From positions 1 to 64,000 of the forward strand of contig NZ_JAMOKO010000004.1 in NCBI RefSeq assembly GCF_023656745.1: 64,000 nt of DNA, written 5' to 3'. Below the pieces are notes generated by a model. The model was given only the letters and a program-made list of their open reading frames with translations, searched no databases and had not been told where the DNA came from. The stretch's first letter is position 1, and each line of letters opens with the position of its first letter. A program made the translations under genes and the position numbers. This DNA comes from Collinsella sp. BG-O-102 (GTDB lineage: Bacteria; Actinomycetota; Coriobacteriia; Coriobacteriales; Coriobacteriaceae). This document shows, in pieces, positions 7,974 to 15,991 of the stretch.

Positions 7974-9296
7974 TTAGTCGTCCTTGTCGTCTTTCATGAC
8001 AACGGTGGTCTCGGTGTGGCTGAAGGTGTCGTGCTTCTCGGTCAGGTCGAGCTCGCCACAATACTCATCGGCATGGGTTGCTTCGTTGGCCGTCTTGAGC
8101 TGGCCTACCAGTAGCACGTCTCCGATAATCACGATGATCAGCGGCGCGATGATGTTGATGAGGATGCCCTCGATATCAAAGGTGAGGTAATCCGGATCGA
8201 AGGCGTATTCCCCCATAAAGAGAATCTGGGAGAGGATAAATCCGATCACGAAGAACAGCACCGAGGCGATGGCGAGCTTGGGCTTGGAGCAGGGGAGCTC
8301 GCCGACCAAGCGGCCGGTCTGGCCGTTCATGGCAAACAGGTAGCTCTTGCCGTTCCACGAGGTGGAGAGCATCCAGACGGGGAACAGGGCGTAGTCGCTG
8401 TCTTCCCAGGTGTAGTCGAGCTGCTTGCTTTCGACCGTGGCATCGTCGTATTCGTCGACGACGGTCTCGCGCAGGGCCGAGATCGTGCTTTCTTCCATAC
8501 GGCGCTCGGCGCGCGCCTTGCAAGTCTCGCAGTCCTCGTCGTAACGGTTGGCGATGTAGCCGGGCATATAGGCGACCGAGAACGGACGCAGCGCGTCGTA
8601 GTCAAACGGCTCGATGGCATCCATGTGGCCGTCGGGCATCTTGGATGATCCGTCGACGGGCACGCGCTTAAACGAGATATTGCCCTTGCGATAGGCATCG
8701 TAGTGGTCGGTGGTCGTGACGGTGCGGTCGGATTCCTCGGTCACGGTCTCGTTGGTCGCGTCAAAGTGCACTTCGCCGTCAACGCGGGCGCCGTAGAGCC
8801 AAAACGGTACGTAGACACCTTGGACCTCGTCGATGTGGTTGCCGGTGACAAAGCTCTTGGGCAGCAAGATCTTGCCCTTGTAGTGTTCCTTGAGTGCGGC
8901 CGTGACGTCGTCGCGCCCGAGCTTAAACGGAATCACCAGGTCGGGCGAGAAGTCGCCAGAGAGCTGGCCGGGCGCCACGGCGGAGTTGCCGCAGTACGGG
9001 CAGGTGGTGACGGCGACGGTGCCGTCGGACACGAGCTCGGCGCCGCACGACGAGCAGATGTAGCCGGCGTTTTGGGCGAGCTCCTGCACCGCAGCGTCGG
9101 TCGCGGGCTTGGGTGCCGCCGCTGCGGCGTCGGCTTTGGCGTCTGCCTTGTCCTGGCGCTCGCGATAGAGGGCCTCGACCTCTTCGACTTCAAAACGCGA
9201 ATCGCAGTAGTCGCAGACGAGCTTTTGCTCGGCACTGGCAAAATGCAGGGGGCCGCCACACGCGGGGCACTGATAGTTGACGCTCTCGAAGGCCAT
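7974..9296 (-). CDS. Zinc-ribbon membrane protein (YdjG-like)
   Basis: The 440-residue product opens with a zinc ribbon (CPACGGPLHF..CDYCDSRF), then an alanine-lysine helical linker, a second ribbon (CSSCGAEL..CPYCGNSAV), a globular middle, a third CX2C (CETCKARAE), and two membrane helices near residues 345-405 (LAIASVLFFVIGFILS and INIIAPLIIVIIGDVLLVG). Multi-ribbon proteins of this type are often mislabelled as PriA. It lies between the DUF4428-like gene and the SPFH gene, 48 bases before the latter, with an AAAGGA site. I infer an anchor or partner of the SPFH protein in a membrane complex. Confidence 0.8.
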   Translation of the reverse strand: MAFESVNYQCPACGGPLHFASAEQKLVCDYCDSRFEVEEVEALYRERQDKADAKADAAAAAPKPATDAAVQELAQNAGYICSSCGAELVSDGTVAVTTCPYCGNSAVAPGQLSGDFSPDLVIPFKLGRDDVTAALKEHYKGKILLPKSFVTGNHIDEVQGVYVPFWLYGARVDGEVHFDATNETVTEESDRTVTTTDHYDAYRKGNISFKRVPVDGSSKMPDGHMDAIEPFDYDALRPFSVAYMPGYIANRYDEDCETCKARAERRMEESTISALRETVVDEYDDATVESKQLDYTWEDSDYALFPVWMLSTSWNGKSYLFAMNGQTGRLVGELPCSKPKLAIASVLFFVIGFILSQILFMGEYAFDPDYLTFDIEGILINIIAPLIIVIIGDVLLVGQLKTANEATHADEYCGELDLTEKHDTFSHTETTVVMKDDKDD

Positions 9297-9320
9297 GATC
9301 GGTCCTTTCGCTGCCGGAGG

Positions 9321-10058
9321 CTATGCGCCGATGGCGCCGCCGCAGTATTCGCAGCGCCCACTGGCATCGGGAATGGTGGTGGCTCCGCAGAAGGGGCAGG
9401 TGACCGCGGTCTTGGGAGCCTTGGCGGCCACGACACTGTCGCGCGTTTCCTGACGCAGCTGCACCAAGGCGTCGCGAACTTCGGTTGCCTGGCGCTTGGC
9501 CTCGCGGTATTCGATGGAACCGCGCTGATCGATGGTGGAGTCGTTCACGCGCAGGTTGATCTCGGTAAAGTACGGCGTGTTGACGTGGATGGTCAGATTA
9601 AAGTCGTAATCCAGGTCGTAGCGCGGCGGGTTGTAGCTCTCGCGCTCGCCGTCCTTGGTCTCGCGATAGATCTCGGTGCGCTGCTCGTCGATATCCATAT
9701 CGCAGCCGAGTACCTGCGAGAACTCGATGATGTCGGGATTGGCGTCGCGCCAGCGGCTCTGCGAAGTGATGATCAGCAGGCCCGCGTCTTCATCGAGCAT
9801 AATATTGGTGCGCCCGGCAGAAAGCGTGCGCGTGGGGTTGAACGAAGACAGGCGCTCGGCGTTGGCCTCGCGGTAGGCGAGTTGCTCACGGATATCGTCC
9901 GCGGTGCTGGAGCGATAGCCGTGAAAGTAGGGGGAGAGCTTGCCGGCGCACTCTTTGCACAGGTAGCCTTCATTGATTTTTGTCTTACCTAGAAGTCCCA
10001 GCTCGGTACCGCAAATCGCGCACTCTTTCTTCTCGAACATCTTGTCAAAGAAGCCCAT
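9321..10058 (-). CDS. DUF4428-type zinc-ribbon protein
   Basis: The 245-residue protein starts with a treble-clef/ribbon motif (CAICGTELGLLGKTKI..CKECAGKL) typical of DUF4428, contains a beta-rich middle (YDLDYDFNLTIHVNTPYFTEI), a coiled stretch (YREAKRQATEVRDALVQL), and ends in another ribbon (CPFCGATTIPD..CEYCGGAIGA). It is the first gene of the minus-strand operon and follows GGGAGG. All three proteins share zinc ribbons, which suggests they interact. No enzymatic motif is visible. Confidence 0.8.
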   Translation of the reverse strand: MGFFDKMFEKKECAICGTELGLLGKTKINEGYLCKECAGKLSPYFHGYRSSTADDIREQLAYREANAERLSSFNPTRTLSAGRTNIMLDEDAGLLIITSQSRWRDANPDIIEFSQVLGCDMDIDEQRTEIYRETKDGERESYNPPRYDLDYDFNLTIHVNTPYFTEINLRVNDSTIDQRGSIEYREAKRQATEVRDALVQLRQETRDSVVAAKAPKTAVTCPFCGATTIPDASGRCEYCGGAIGA

Positions 10059-10176
10059 GGCTGCCTCCCATCAACAGGTAGCGTGTGTCACTTTTGATGA
10101 TGGGGGAGTGTGCGATTCTTCGCGATACCCAGACGGCTCAAGGAGTCTCCACAACTGGGACACATGGCCCATTTTT

Positions 10177-10280
10177 GACTAGTCATTGGGGACGTTCTTA
10201 AACGACTAGTCGCGGGGGACACTCTTCGGCCACTCATTGGGGACGTGCTTAAATGAGTGGCAGTTGGAGACACTCCTGGC
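10177..10280. repeat. Two CATTGGGGAC palindromes plus a CAGTTGGRGACACTCC box
   Basis: The 386-base spacer 10059-10444 holds no gene. Unit 1 (10177-10210) has arms GACTAGTC/GACTAGTC; unit 2 (10230-10260) has arms CCACTCATT/AATGAGTGG. Both enclose GGGGACGTKCTTAA. CAGTTGGAGACACTCCTGG (10261-10279) has a near copy at 16681-16699. Confidence 0.8.
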
Positions 10281-10444
10281 CGAGCTAGAGGTCGCGCGTG
10301 CCCCATCTGGTCCATGCGGCTCAAAATCGCGGCGTGATGTGGACGACTGGGGTCGAATTGGCAGCATTTCGAGCTTGGCTTTGATATTGAGATTGATTCT
10401 TTATTAAAATAGATTCCAGACAATTGAGCGGCCGGGGGTTAACC

Positions 10445-11989
10445 GTGAGGGGCATGGGAGACACGACCGCATATTTGCGTCGGGGCATTCGGGAGATTAT
10501 ATGCCTGGCGCTGTTCTTCTTCACGTTTTTGGCGTGCGAGTATCTTTTTGATGTGCGCATGGCCGAGTTCGTGTCTCCAAACGAGGTCGTTATTTATGAG
10601 AGCCTTGTTATCGGCGCGAGCGTGATTGGCTTCTTTGTGCGTCCCATTCTGTACTATCGCCGTCCCCATGCTATCGACGCAACGAGTGACGTCACGGGTG
10701 TTTTGCTGGTGGCGGCATTGCTGCTGTTGATTATGGCGGTTCAGGTTGAGGTGGTAATTGCCGGCGGTTTGGTGGCGTGCTGCGCGCTGGGCTACTGCGG
10801 ATCGACTGCCCATGCAAATTTTGCGAGGCGCTTTGCGCGAACGCCCTGCTTGGCGCGCGCCGCCGCACTTTCTTACGCCATGGGCGTTCTGGTGCAGGTT
10901 CTCAACCACATGGTGATGCCTGTCGGCATTCCTCAGCAGACTGTTCTGGTCGTCTGTGCGATCGCGCAGGTGGCGTTGCTCCACGGTGCCCGACGCGCCA
11001 AGCTGCGCGACGAGTCCGATCCCAACTTTGAACCCAGTGCTGCCGGGCTTTCGGTAGATGCTCTGGAATATGGCGCCAAGTGGCATGACGATCCCGAGGC
11101 AAAGGCGGCATTCCGTCGCGCCGTAGTTCGCCTGACCGTGGCGACGGCGTATCTTTCCAGCGTATTCGCCGCTCTCAACGCGGGCTTCACGACCCTGCAT
11201 GCTGTCGGAGCCGTCGATTTGGGCGATTGGCCGCGCCTGCTGCTTGTCGTGAGCTCGTTGGTCGCTGGCGCGCTATTTGACCTGCACGGCCGCTCGTATA
11301 TGAATATCGGCATGACATGTTCCGCCATACTGTCCACGCTTTCGTTCTTTGTGCTTATCGTCGATGGCAACGGCGGCAACGAGCTTGCTGCCACGATCAT
11401 CTTTTATCTGGGCTCGGGCTTCTTTGTGGTGTTCTTTACCACAAAATATGCCGCCGTCTCGCTCTATGCGCGCTGGTCATATTTTTGGCCGTGCATGGGT
11501 CGCGTCGTCAACAACGTGTGCTCGATGCTCGTGACGGCGCCGGCGGTGGCGATTATCTCGAGTCAAAACGTGCTGGCTGCGGTCGGTGCGGCGCTCGTGA
11601 TGTTTGTGGGCATTGTGATTACGCTGCTGGGGCAGTTGGGGCAACGAGCCGATGATGCCGTGATGCAGGATGGCCTGCCGCTTGCCACCGACGATCTTGG
11701 TGGGGATCTTGCGCCCACATGCTCCGACCCCGAGCCCGTGGAGGCAGCGGAGCTCACGTCCGATGAACGCCTCGATGCTTTCGTCGCCACCTTTGGGCTT
11801 ACAGAGCGCGAGCGCGATATTCTTGAGGTATTGGTCGTTTCGGACCAGAGCGTTCAGGACATCGCCACAACGCTCTTCCTTTCGCGCTCCACGCTCTATC
11901 GCCACATTTCCTCAATCAACAAGAAGACCGATACCGCCTCGCGTGTGGCCCTTATCAACTTCTTCTGGTCCTGGACGCCCAAGGACTAG
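10445..11989 (+). CDS. Membrane-anchored LuxR-family regulator
   Basis: The protein (about 514 residues) has roughly twelve hydrophobic segments over residues 15-405, resembling an MFS-like or 7TM sensor fold, then a polar linker and a C-terminal LuxR helix-turn-helix (LTERERDILEVLVVSDQSVQ, then TLFLSRSTLYRHISSINKKT). Such membrane-tethered LuxR proteins are abundant in Coriobacteriia. I infer that the membrane part senses a small molecule or the membrane state. GTG 10445 is chosen because GGGGG lies six bases before it; ATG 10454 and TTG 10424 are in frame but less well placed. No neighbour indicates a target. Confidence 0.82.
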   Translation: MRGMGDTTAYLRRGIREIICLALFFFTFLACEYLFDVRMAEFVSPNEVVIYESLVIGASVIGFFVRPILYYRRPHAIDATSDVTGVLLVAALLLLIMAVQVEVVIAGGLVACCALGYCGSTAHANFARRFARTPCLARAAALSYAMGVLVQVLNHMVMPVGIPQQTVLVVCAIAQVALLHGARRAKLRDESDPNFEPSAAGLSVDALEYGAKWHDDPEAKAAFRRAVVRLTVATAYLSSVFAALNAGFTTLHAVGAVDLGDWPRLLLVVSSLVAGALFDLHGRSYMNIGMTCSAILSTLSFFVLIVDGNGGNELAATIIFYLGSGFFVVFFTTKYAAVSLYARWSYFWPCMGRVVNNVCSMLVTAPAVAIISSQNVLAAVGAALVMFVGIVITLLGQLGQRADDAVMQDGLPLATDDLGGDLAPTCSDPEPVEAAELTSDERLDAFVATFGLTERERDILEVLVVSDQSVQDIATTLFLSRSTLYRHISSINKKTDTASRVALINFFWSWTPKD

Positions 11990-12110
11990 CGTATGAGCCG
12001 CCGCCCAGTTCCTTACTCTAACGGGGGGATGTGGCCTCAAAGCGCGCCCGCATCTACGCTTCGCCTGCGCTAAACTGGAAGGCACGTACGCGATTACGAG
12101 AGGAGCCCGC

Positions 12111-12791
12111 ATGGAGGCTTACAAGCAAGAGTTCATCAAGTTTATGGTTGAGTCCGACGTTCTTAAGTTCGGCAGCTTTACGCTCAAGAGCGGCCGTCAG
12201 TCCCCGTTCTTTATGAACGCCGGCGCTTACGTGACGGGCTATCAGCTCAAGAAGCTGGGCGAGTATTACGCCCAAGCCATCCACGATAACTTTGGCGACG
12301 ACTTTGATGTGCTGTTTGGACCGGCCTACAAGGGTATTCCGCTGGCCGTCGTGACCGCAATTGCCTACCACGAGCTGTACGGCAAGGAGGTCAAGTACTG
12401 CTGCGACCGCAAGGAGGCCAAGGACCACGGTGCCGATAAGGGCAACCTGCTGGGTTATGAGCCCAAGGACGGCGACCGTGTGGTCATGGTCGAGGACGTT
12501 ACCACCAGCGGCAAGTCCATCGACGAGACCTATCCCAAGGTCAAGGCTGCTGCCGATGTCGAGATCAAGGGCCTGATCGTGTCCCTCAACCGCATGGAGG
12601 TCGGCAAGGGCGGTGTGACCACCGCGCAGAAGGAGATCGAGGCCAAGTACGGTTTCCCCGTCGCGAGCATCGTCTCCATGGCTGAGGTCGTCGAGACCCT
12701 CTACAACCACGAGATCGACGGCAAGGTTGTCATCGACGACGAGCTCAAGACCGCCATCGACGCCTACTACGAGCAGTACGGAGTCAAGTAG
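12111..12791 (+). CDS. pyrE: Orotate phosphoribosyltransferase PyrE
   Basis: PyrE (226 residues) joins orotate to PRPP to give orotidine 5'-phosphate, the fifth step of pyrimidine synthesis. The PRPP-binding motif VVMVEDVTTSGKS is at residues 124-136, with the flexible-loop RKEAKDHG near 100-107 and KYCCDRKEAK before it. Length fits the family. GAGAGGAG precedes the ATG, and a TAAACT box lies near 12070. No other pyr gene is adjacent. A hairpin without a T-run (12795-12816) follows, then a dense run of palindromic repeats. Confidence 0.96.
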   Translation: MEAYKQEFIKFMVESDVLKFGSFTLKSGRQSPFFMNAGAYVTGYQLKKLGEYYAQAIHDNFGDDFDVLFGPAYKGIPLAVVTAIAYHELYGKEVKYCCDRKEAKDHGADKGNLLGYEPKDGDRVVMVEDVTTSGKSIDETYPKVKAAADVEIKGLIVSLNRMEVGKGGVTTAQKEIEAKYGFPVASIVSMAEVVETLYNHEIDGKVVIDDELKTAIDAYYEQYGVK

Positions 12792-12794
12792 GTT

Positions 12795-12816
12795 CCGCCG
12801 TTCTGCCGAACGGCGG
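12795..12816. terminator. Hairpin after pyrE
   Basis: CCGCCGTT (12795-12802) and AACGGCGG (12809-12816) pair exactly around six bases. There is no T-run, so termination is uncertain. Confidence 0.45.
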
Positions 12817-12832
12817 ACCGGTCGACGCTGTG

Positions 12833-12929
12833 CGGGCCGCATTTGGACAATCTGACGTTCAACTTCAAGGGCGCGACCAGAAGGTCAGCGCCCTTTCGTT
12901 TCACGTCACCTTGCCTCAAATGCGACCCG
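12833..12929. repeat. Structured dispersed element, copy 1
   Basis: Outer arms CGGGCCGCATTTG and CAAATGCGACCCG enclose CAATCTGACGTTCAA, an inner hairpin (AAGGGCGC..GCGCCCTT), and TTTCACGTCACCTTGC. The two blocks are nearly identical in copy 2 (31135-31232) and pair with each other through TGACGT/ACGTCA, while the outer and inner stems differ in sequence. Confidence 0.75.
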
Positions 12930-12964
12930 CTCGCTGGCGTTGCCAAAACATCGGCGATGCCGGA

Positions 12965-13022
12965 GTAGTCATTGGGGACGTTCTTGTTTGACTGGTCGTT
13001 TAAGAGCGTCCCCAATGACTAC
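12965..13022. repeat. Head-to-head pair of CATTGGGGAC repeat halves
   Basis: GTAGTCATTGGGGACGTTCTT (12965-12985) and its near-exact complement (13002-13022) flank a 16-base centre. It belongs to the same family as the units at 10177, 10230, 13281 and 36471. Confidence 0.85.
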
Positions 13023-13026
13023 TTAG

Positions 13027-13097
13027 GAATGAGCGTGGATAATCTCCCGTTTTTGGCCCCCGTGTGGGCTCAAAGTGGGAGATTATTCACGCTCGTT
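13027..13097. repeat. Long palindrome around GTGGATAATCTCCC, copy 1
   Basis: GAGCGTGGATAATCTCCC and GGGAGATTATTCACGCTC form an 18-bp arm with one G-T pair. An inner short stem GGCCC/GGGCT sits in the loop. Copy 2 is at 36512-36575 with compensating changes in both stems. Confidence 0.85.
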
Positions 13098-13194
13098 GGA
13101 TAGGTGTCCGAAAATCAACGCTCATTCGGTTGGCGCAGGGGCAAGCTGTTTTCCGCTGTGGTGCCACATGTGAGCCTGGCCTCCTGTGCCAGAT

Positions 13195-13305
13195 TCTAAT
13201 AACGAGTTTACGGAATAAATAGTTATTAGAGCTGAAATGGCCGACCTAATGACGAGAAGTCGTTATTAGGTCGGCCATTGGTCATTGGGGACGTTCTTAA
13301 ATGAC
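13195..13305. repeat. Three adjacent palindromes before the SIS gene
   Basis: TCTAATAAC/GTTATTAGA (13195-13230) is followed by a 20-bp perfect stem with a four-base loop (13236-13279; arm start AATGGCCGACC), then another CATTGGGGAC unit (13281-13305). The second palindrome repeats the ctAATAACga theme of the first. One or more could terminate the minus-strand SIS gene poorly or not at all, since that gene ends at 13305. Confidence 0.75.
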
Positions 13306-13934
13306 TACTTGAGCCCGGGTAGGCGGGTGTAGGGGAATGAGCGCTCTGGGAATTCGGCGCAGCGGGCGTAGTCTTTGGCGAAGTAGCTGCTGTAGAGCGA
13401 ATCGAGTACGTATTGCACGGCGATGTGGCTGGCGAACTGTGTGATGCGATACGTCATGCTCTCGTGATCGCTCACCGTAAGGTAGGCGGCAAAGCCGGGG
13501 TGAATGCGCGCGCAATAAGGCGTGCCGATGACGATGACCGGGGCATGCTGGCTGCTGAGGATCGGCAAGATTTCCTTGAGGTTGGGCGCAAGGCCGCTGT
13601 AGGAGATAACGATCGCCGCGCGGTCTGAATCCGAGGTAAGCGCCGTGCGCACCTGTGCCTCGATGTTGCCGTAGCATGTGGCGCTCTTGCCGACCGAGAG
13701 CAGGCGGTCGCGGAACATTCCCGCTGGATAGAGGTTGTGAGAGCCCGTGTAGATGTCGACCTGTCGGGCGTTCGCGATGAGCTTGGCGGCGTGGTCAAGC
13801 TGCGTGGGGTCGAGCAGCTCCTGCGTTTCGGCCAGCGTGGTCTGGTAGAGCCCCTCCATGCGCTCCATAACCTGCGCAGGCGATACTCGGCTTATCGACC
13901 CGCGATGCAAAGGAGATGCTCGCCCCACGAACAC
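13305..13934 (-). CDS. RpiR-type SIS-domain protein lacking its HTH domain
   Basis: The readable 209 residues contain the SIS sugar-phosphate-binding domain of RpiR-family regulators (ARQVDIYTGSHNLYPAGMF near 56, AAIVISYSGLAPNLKEILPI near 106). RpiR proteins normally carry about 80 residues of helix-turn-helix first; here the upstream DNA instead holds the crr promoter, so the 5' end is missing. The start is uncertain: GTG 13934 is the earliest, and translation may begin at the methionines in VMERMEG. It lies divergent to crr, where a sugar-phosphate-sensing repressor would be expected. It is probably a decayed regulator, possibly still able to bind ligand. Confidence 0.6.
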   Translation of the reverse strand: MFVGRASPLHRGSISRVSPAQVMERMEGLYQTTLAETQELLDPTQLDHAAKLIANARQVDIYTGSHNLYPAGMFRDRLLSVGKSATCYGNIEAQVRTALTSDSDRAAIVISYSGLAPNLKEILPILSSQHAPVIVIGTPYCARIHPGFAAYLTVSDHESMTYRITQFASHIAVQYVLDSLYSSYFAKDYARCAEFPERSFPYTRLPGLK

Positions 13935-13967
13935 TACCGGGAAGGGCTCGCGATTCGAGTCCCCACC

Positions 13968-13996
13968 TTAGCATTTGAACCATTTGGCACTATAAT
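13968..13996 (+). promoter_or_regulatory. Promoter of crr
   Basis: TTAGCA (13968-13973), a 17-base spacer and a consensus TATAAT (13991-13996) lie about 50 bases before the crr start. Confidence 0.6.
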
Positions 13997-14045
13997 CACC
14001 ATAGGCATGCGCATAACGTTGCGCTTAATCAAGAGGAGAAAACGT

Positions 14046-14582
14046 ATGGGTCTGTTTGACATGTTCAAGAAGAAGGCTGAGCCCGCGACTGCCGCTGCTC
14101 CGTCCTCCATCTCTGCTTCTGCCGGCGCCGACGTGCTGTGCTCGCCCGTCAAGGGCAAGGTCATCAAGATGGCCGACGTGCCCGATCCCGTCTTTGGCGG
14201 CGAGGTCCTGGGCAAGGGCTGCGCCGTGTGGCCCGAGGACGATCTGGTCTACGCTCCCTGCGACGGCAAGGTGACCGTCACCATGGGTCACGCCGTGGGC
14301 CTGCAGTCCGATAGCGGCATCGAGGTTCTGGTGCACGTTGGCGTCGATACCGTCAACATGAACGGCGACGGCTTCGAGGGCTTCGTCAAGGCCGACGACG
14401 TCGTGAAGGCCGGCCAGCCCATGCTCAAGATCGACCGCGCCAAGATCGCCGCTGCCGGCTACAAGGACTGCGTCGTCGTTGCTGTGTCCAACACCGCCGA
14501 GTTTGCCGATGTCGAACTCGCCGTCGAGGCCGACTCCGCTGTCGCCGCCGGTGACGCCATCGTTAAGGTCGTCCGCAAGTAA
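14046..14582 (+). CDS. crr: PTS glucose-type EIIA component
   Basis: This 178-residue protein is EIIA-Glc/Crr. It carries phosphate from HPr to EIIB of glucose-family permeases and signals carbon status. The histidine motifs are visible: TMGHAVGL and the phosphorylated histidine in GIEVLVHVGVDTV; a C-terminal repeat-like region EADSAVAAGDAIVKV follows. ATG 14046 has AGGAG five bases ahead; longer in-frame readings run into the promoter. It stands alone, so it must serve EIIBC partners elsewhere. A good terminator follows. Confidence 0.93.
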   Translation: MGLFDMFKKKAEPATAAAPSSISASAGADVLCSPVKGKVIKMADVPDPVFGGEVLGKGCAVWPEDDLVYAPCDGKVTVTMGHAVGLQSDSGIEVLVHVGVDTVNMNGDGFEGFVKADDVVKAGQPMLKIDRAKIAAAGYKDCVVVAVSNTAEFADVELAVEADSAVAAGDAIVKVVRK

Positions 14583-14608
14583 ACTGCGACATCATAAGGA
14601 TGTGCAAG

Positions 14609-14637
14609 GGTGGTCGGGTTGTCCGGCCACCTTTTTT
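14609..14637 (+). terminator. Terminator of crr
   Basis: GGTGGTCGG (14609-14617) pairs with CCGGCCACC (14623-14631) with one G-U, followed by six T. Confidence 0.9.
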
Positions 14638-14894
14638 AATGGGCCAAGCAGGTGCGTTTTATTGCAGGGGGCTTGCTTTACGGGCCATTCGTTCATCAAA
14701 TTGAGCCGCCTGCGCGGTTGTGGCCTCGATTCGTTTTGAATCTAATTGTTGACCTCTCCATACGATCGAGGTTTTTTATTGGATAAAAACGCTTGCCATG
14801 CAAGTTCTACCGTTCGTATTTGTTGCTCAACAACTTGCCAATGCTTCTCTGTAATCTAGGTATGAAATTGGCGTACGCATAAGGGGAGGAATTG
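14638..14894. other. A+T-rich spacer before a foreign-looking lipoprotein gene
   Basis: Apart from a GGGGAGGA ribosome site at its end, I see nothing certain here. A TTGACC at 14749 is a possible -35 box, but no good -10 is paired with it. Base composition falls well below the window average. Confidence 0.4.
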
Positions 14895-15638
14895 ATGAAA
14901 GATATCTCGAGAAGGGACTTTCTAGCCGGAATTGCAACGCTGGGCCTTGCTGGATGTTCGGGCAAACCTGATAAGACGGACAGTTCCACGCTAAAACCGA
15001 AAAAGGGCACGCTTAAGAATGAAAGTAGTCCACAGAGTTCCGATATTGTAGTAACCATGGACCCTATTTACAACTATCAGGTTGGTCAAAGCGGCTGTGG
15101 CTATATTACAAAAATCAAAAACACTAGTGATCAAGTTGCTGTCGATTGGGGAGTTGATGGCATCGCAAAGAAGGCGGATGGCACACTGTGTGGCACCGTG
15201 AGTAGCACAATATCTAGCTGCTGTGCTCTTCTTCCGGGGCAAGAAATATGGTACTTCGGCGCAATCGATGGCATAGATGAACTACCGGTGTCACTTGAGC
15301 TTACGTTTAGGGTTAATTGCTTTAAGAAGGTCACCGAAAAAGACACCTATGAGTTCACAGTGTTAAATGAACGATTAGAACAAATCGCTACTAACATGTA
15401 TCGTTTTGATGTCGAAATTCAAAATGATTCGCCGTATGACTATGGTATGGGCACGACGCTCATGGGCGTATTGAAAGATGATATGGGGAACGTCGTGAAC
15501 GGATTTGCGGGTGGCTCTGATGTTCTTGAAGCGGGCTGCCATACGATAATCTCCGCCAATAGTGGTCTCGATTTGACTGGATCTCCCTATGCATCGTATG
15601 AGTACAGCATTTTGAAGAACGTTCTTGAACCGTGCTAA
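14895..15638 (+). CDS. Tat-type lipoprotein of unknown function
   Basis: The 247-residue protein starts MKDISRRDFLAGIATL with a twin-arginine motif (SRRDFLA) and a lipobox LAGC, so it should be exported by Tat and lipidated. The mature part has no recognised domain; it is beta-rich with paired cysteines (SSCCALL, NCFKK) and a DUF4352-like flavour (FDVEIQNDSPYDYGMGTTL). ATG 14895 follows GGGGAGGA. Base composition is clearly more A+T-rich than its neighbours and codon use differs, which suggests acquisition. A tRNA 3' fragment lies 218 bases downstream. Confidence 0.78.
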   Translation: MKDISRRDFLAGIATLGLAGCSGKPDKTDSSTLKPKKGTLKNESSPQSSDIVVTMDPIYNYQVGQSGCGYITKIKNTSDQVAVDWGVDGIAKKADGTLCGTVSSTISSCCALLPGQEIWYFGAIDGIDELPVSLELTFRVNCFKKVTEKDTYEFTVLNERLEQIATNMYRFDVEIQNDSPYDYGMGTTLMGVLKDDMGNVVNGFAGGSDVLEAGCHTIISANSGLDLTGSPYASYEYSILKNVLEPC

Positions 15639-15855
15639 GCAGATGAAAATCAACAGCGTTTCTTAGTTTGCAGCATCCGGTTATCGTTCTCCCCCCGCAA
15701 CTTCATCACAACGGAAAGAATCTCGTATGTTTCAGGATCGACGTGAACAAGCGTGTATCGAATATCACAGCATCTGAGCGCTTTTACATTATCCTAGTCA
15801 ATTGGAATATCATCGCTATTTTGAACCTGTCCCAAGCCTGAGGGGTTAAGGGGCC

Positions 15856-15883
15856 GCCGGTTCGAATCCGGTCGTCCCGGCCA
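15856..15883 (+). tRNA. 3' fragment of a tRNA gene (T arm to CCA)
   Basis: GCCGG-TTCGAAT-CCGGT forms a T arm and is followed by acceptor strand CGTCCCG, discriminator G and CCA. The matching 5' strand CGGGACG, D arm and anticodon arm are absent upstream, so this is not a working tRNA. It is probably an attachment-site remnant or a truncated gene. The rest of 15639-15991 holds nothing I can name. Confidence 0.65.
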
Positions 15884-15991
15884 GAAGCCCGTTTTTGCGA
15901 CTCAGGGGTTTGGGTCGAGCCGTTAATATGGACTTACTGTCACAACGTGCGTTGCGCATGGAACGCAGCGCCGCTTGTTTGGAGGAATGTC

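Noticed and set aside
13950-13976. Sequence ATTCGAGTCCCCACCTTAGCA looked like a tRNA 3' end
   Set aside because: The T stem does not pair and no CCA or acceptor partner is present; it overlaps the crr promoter.
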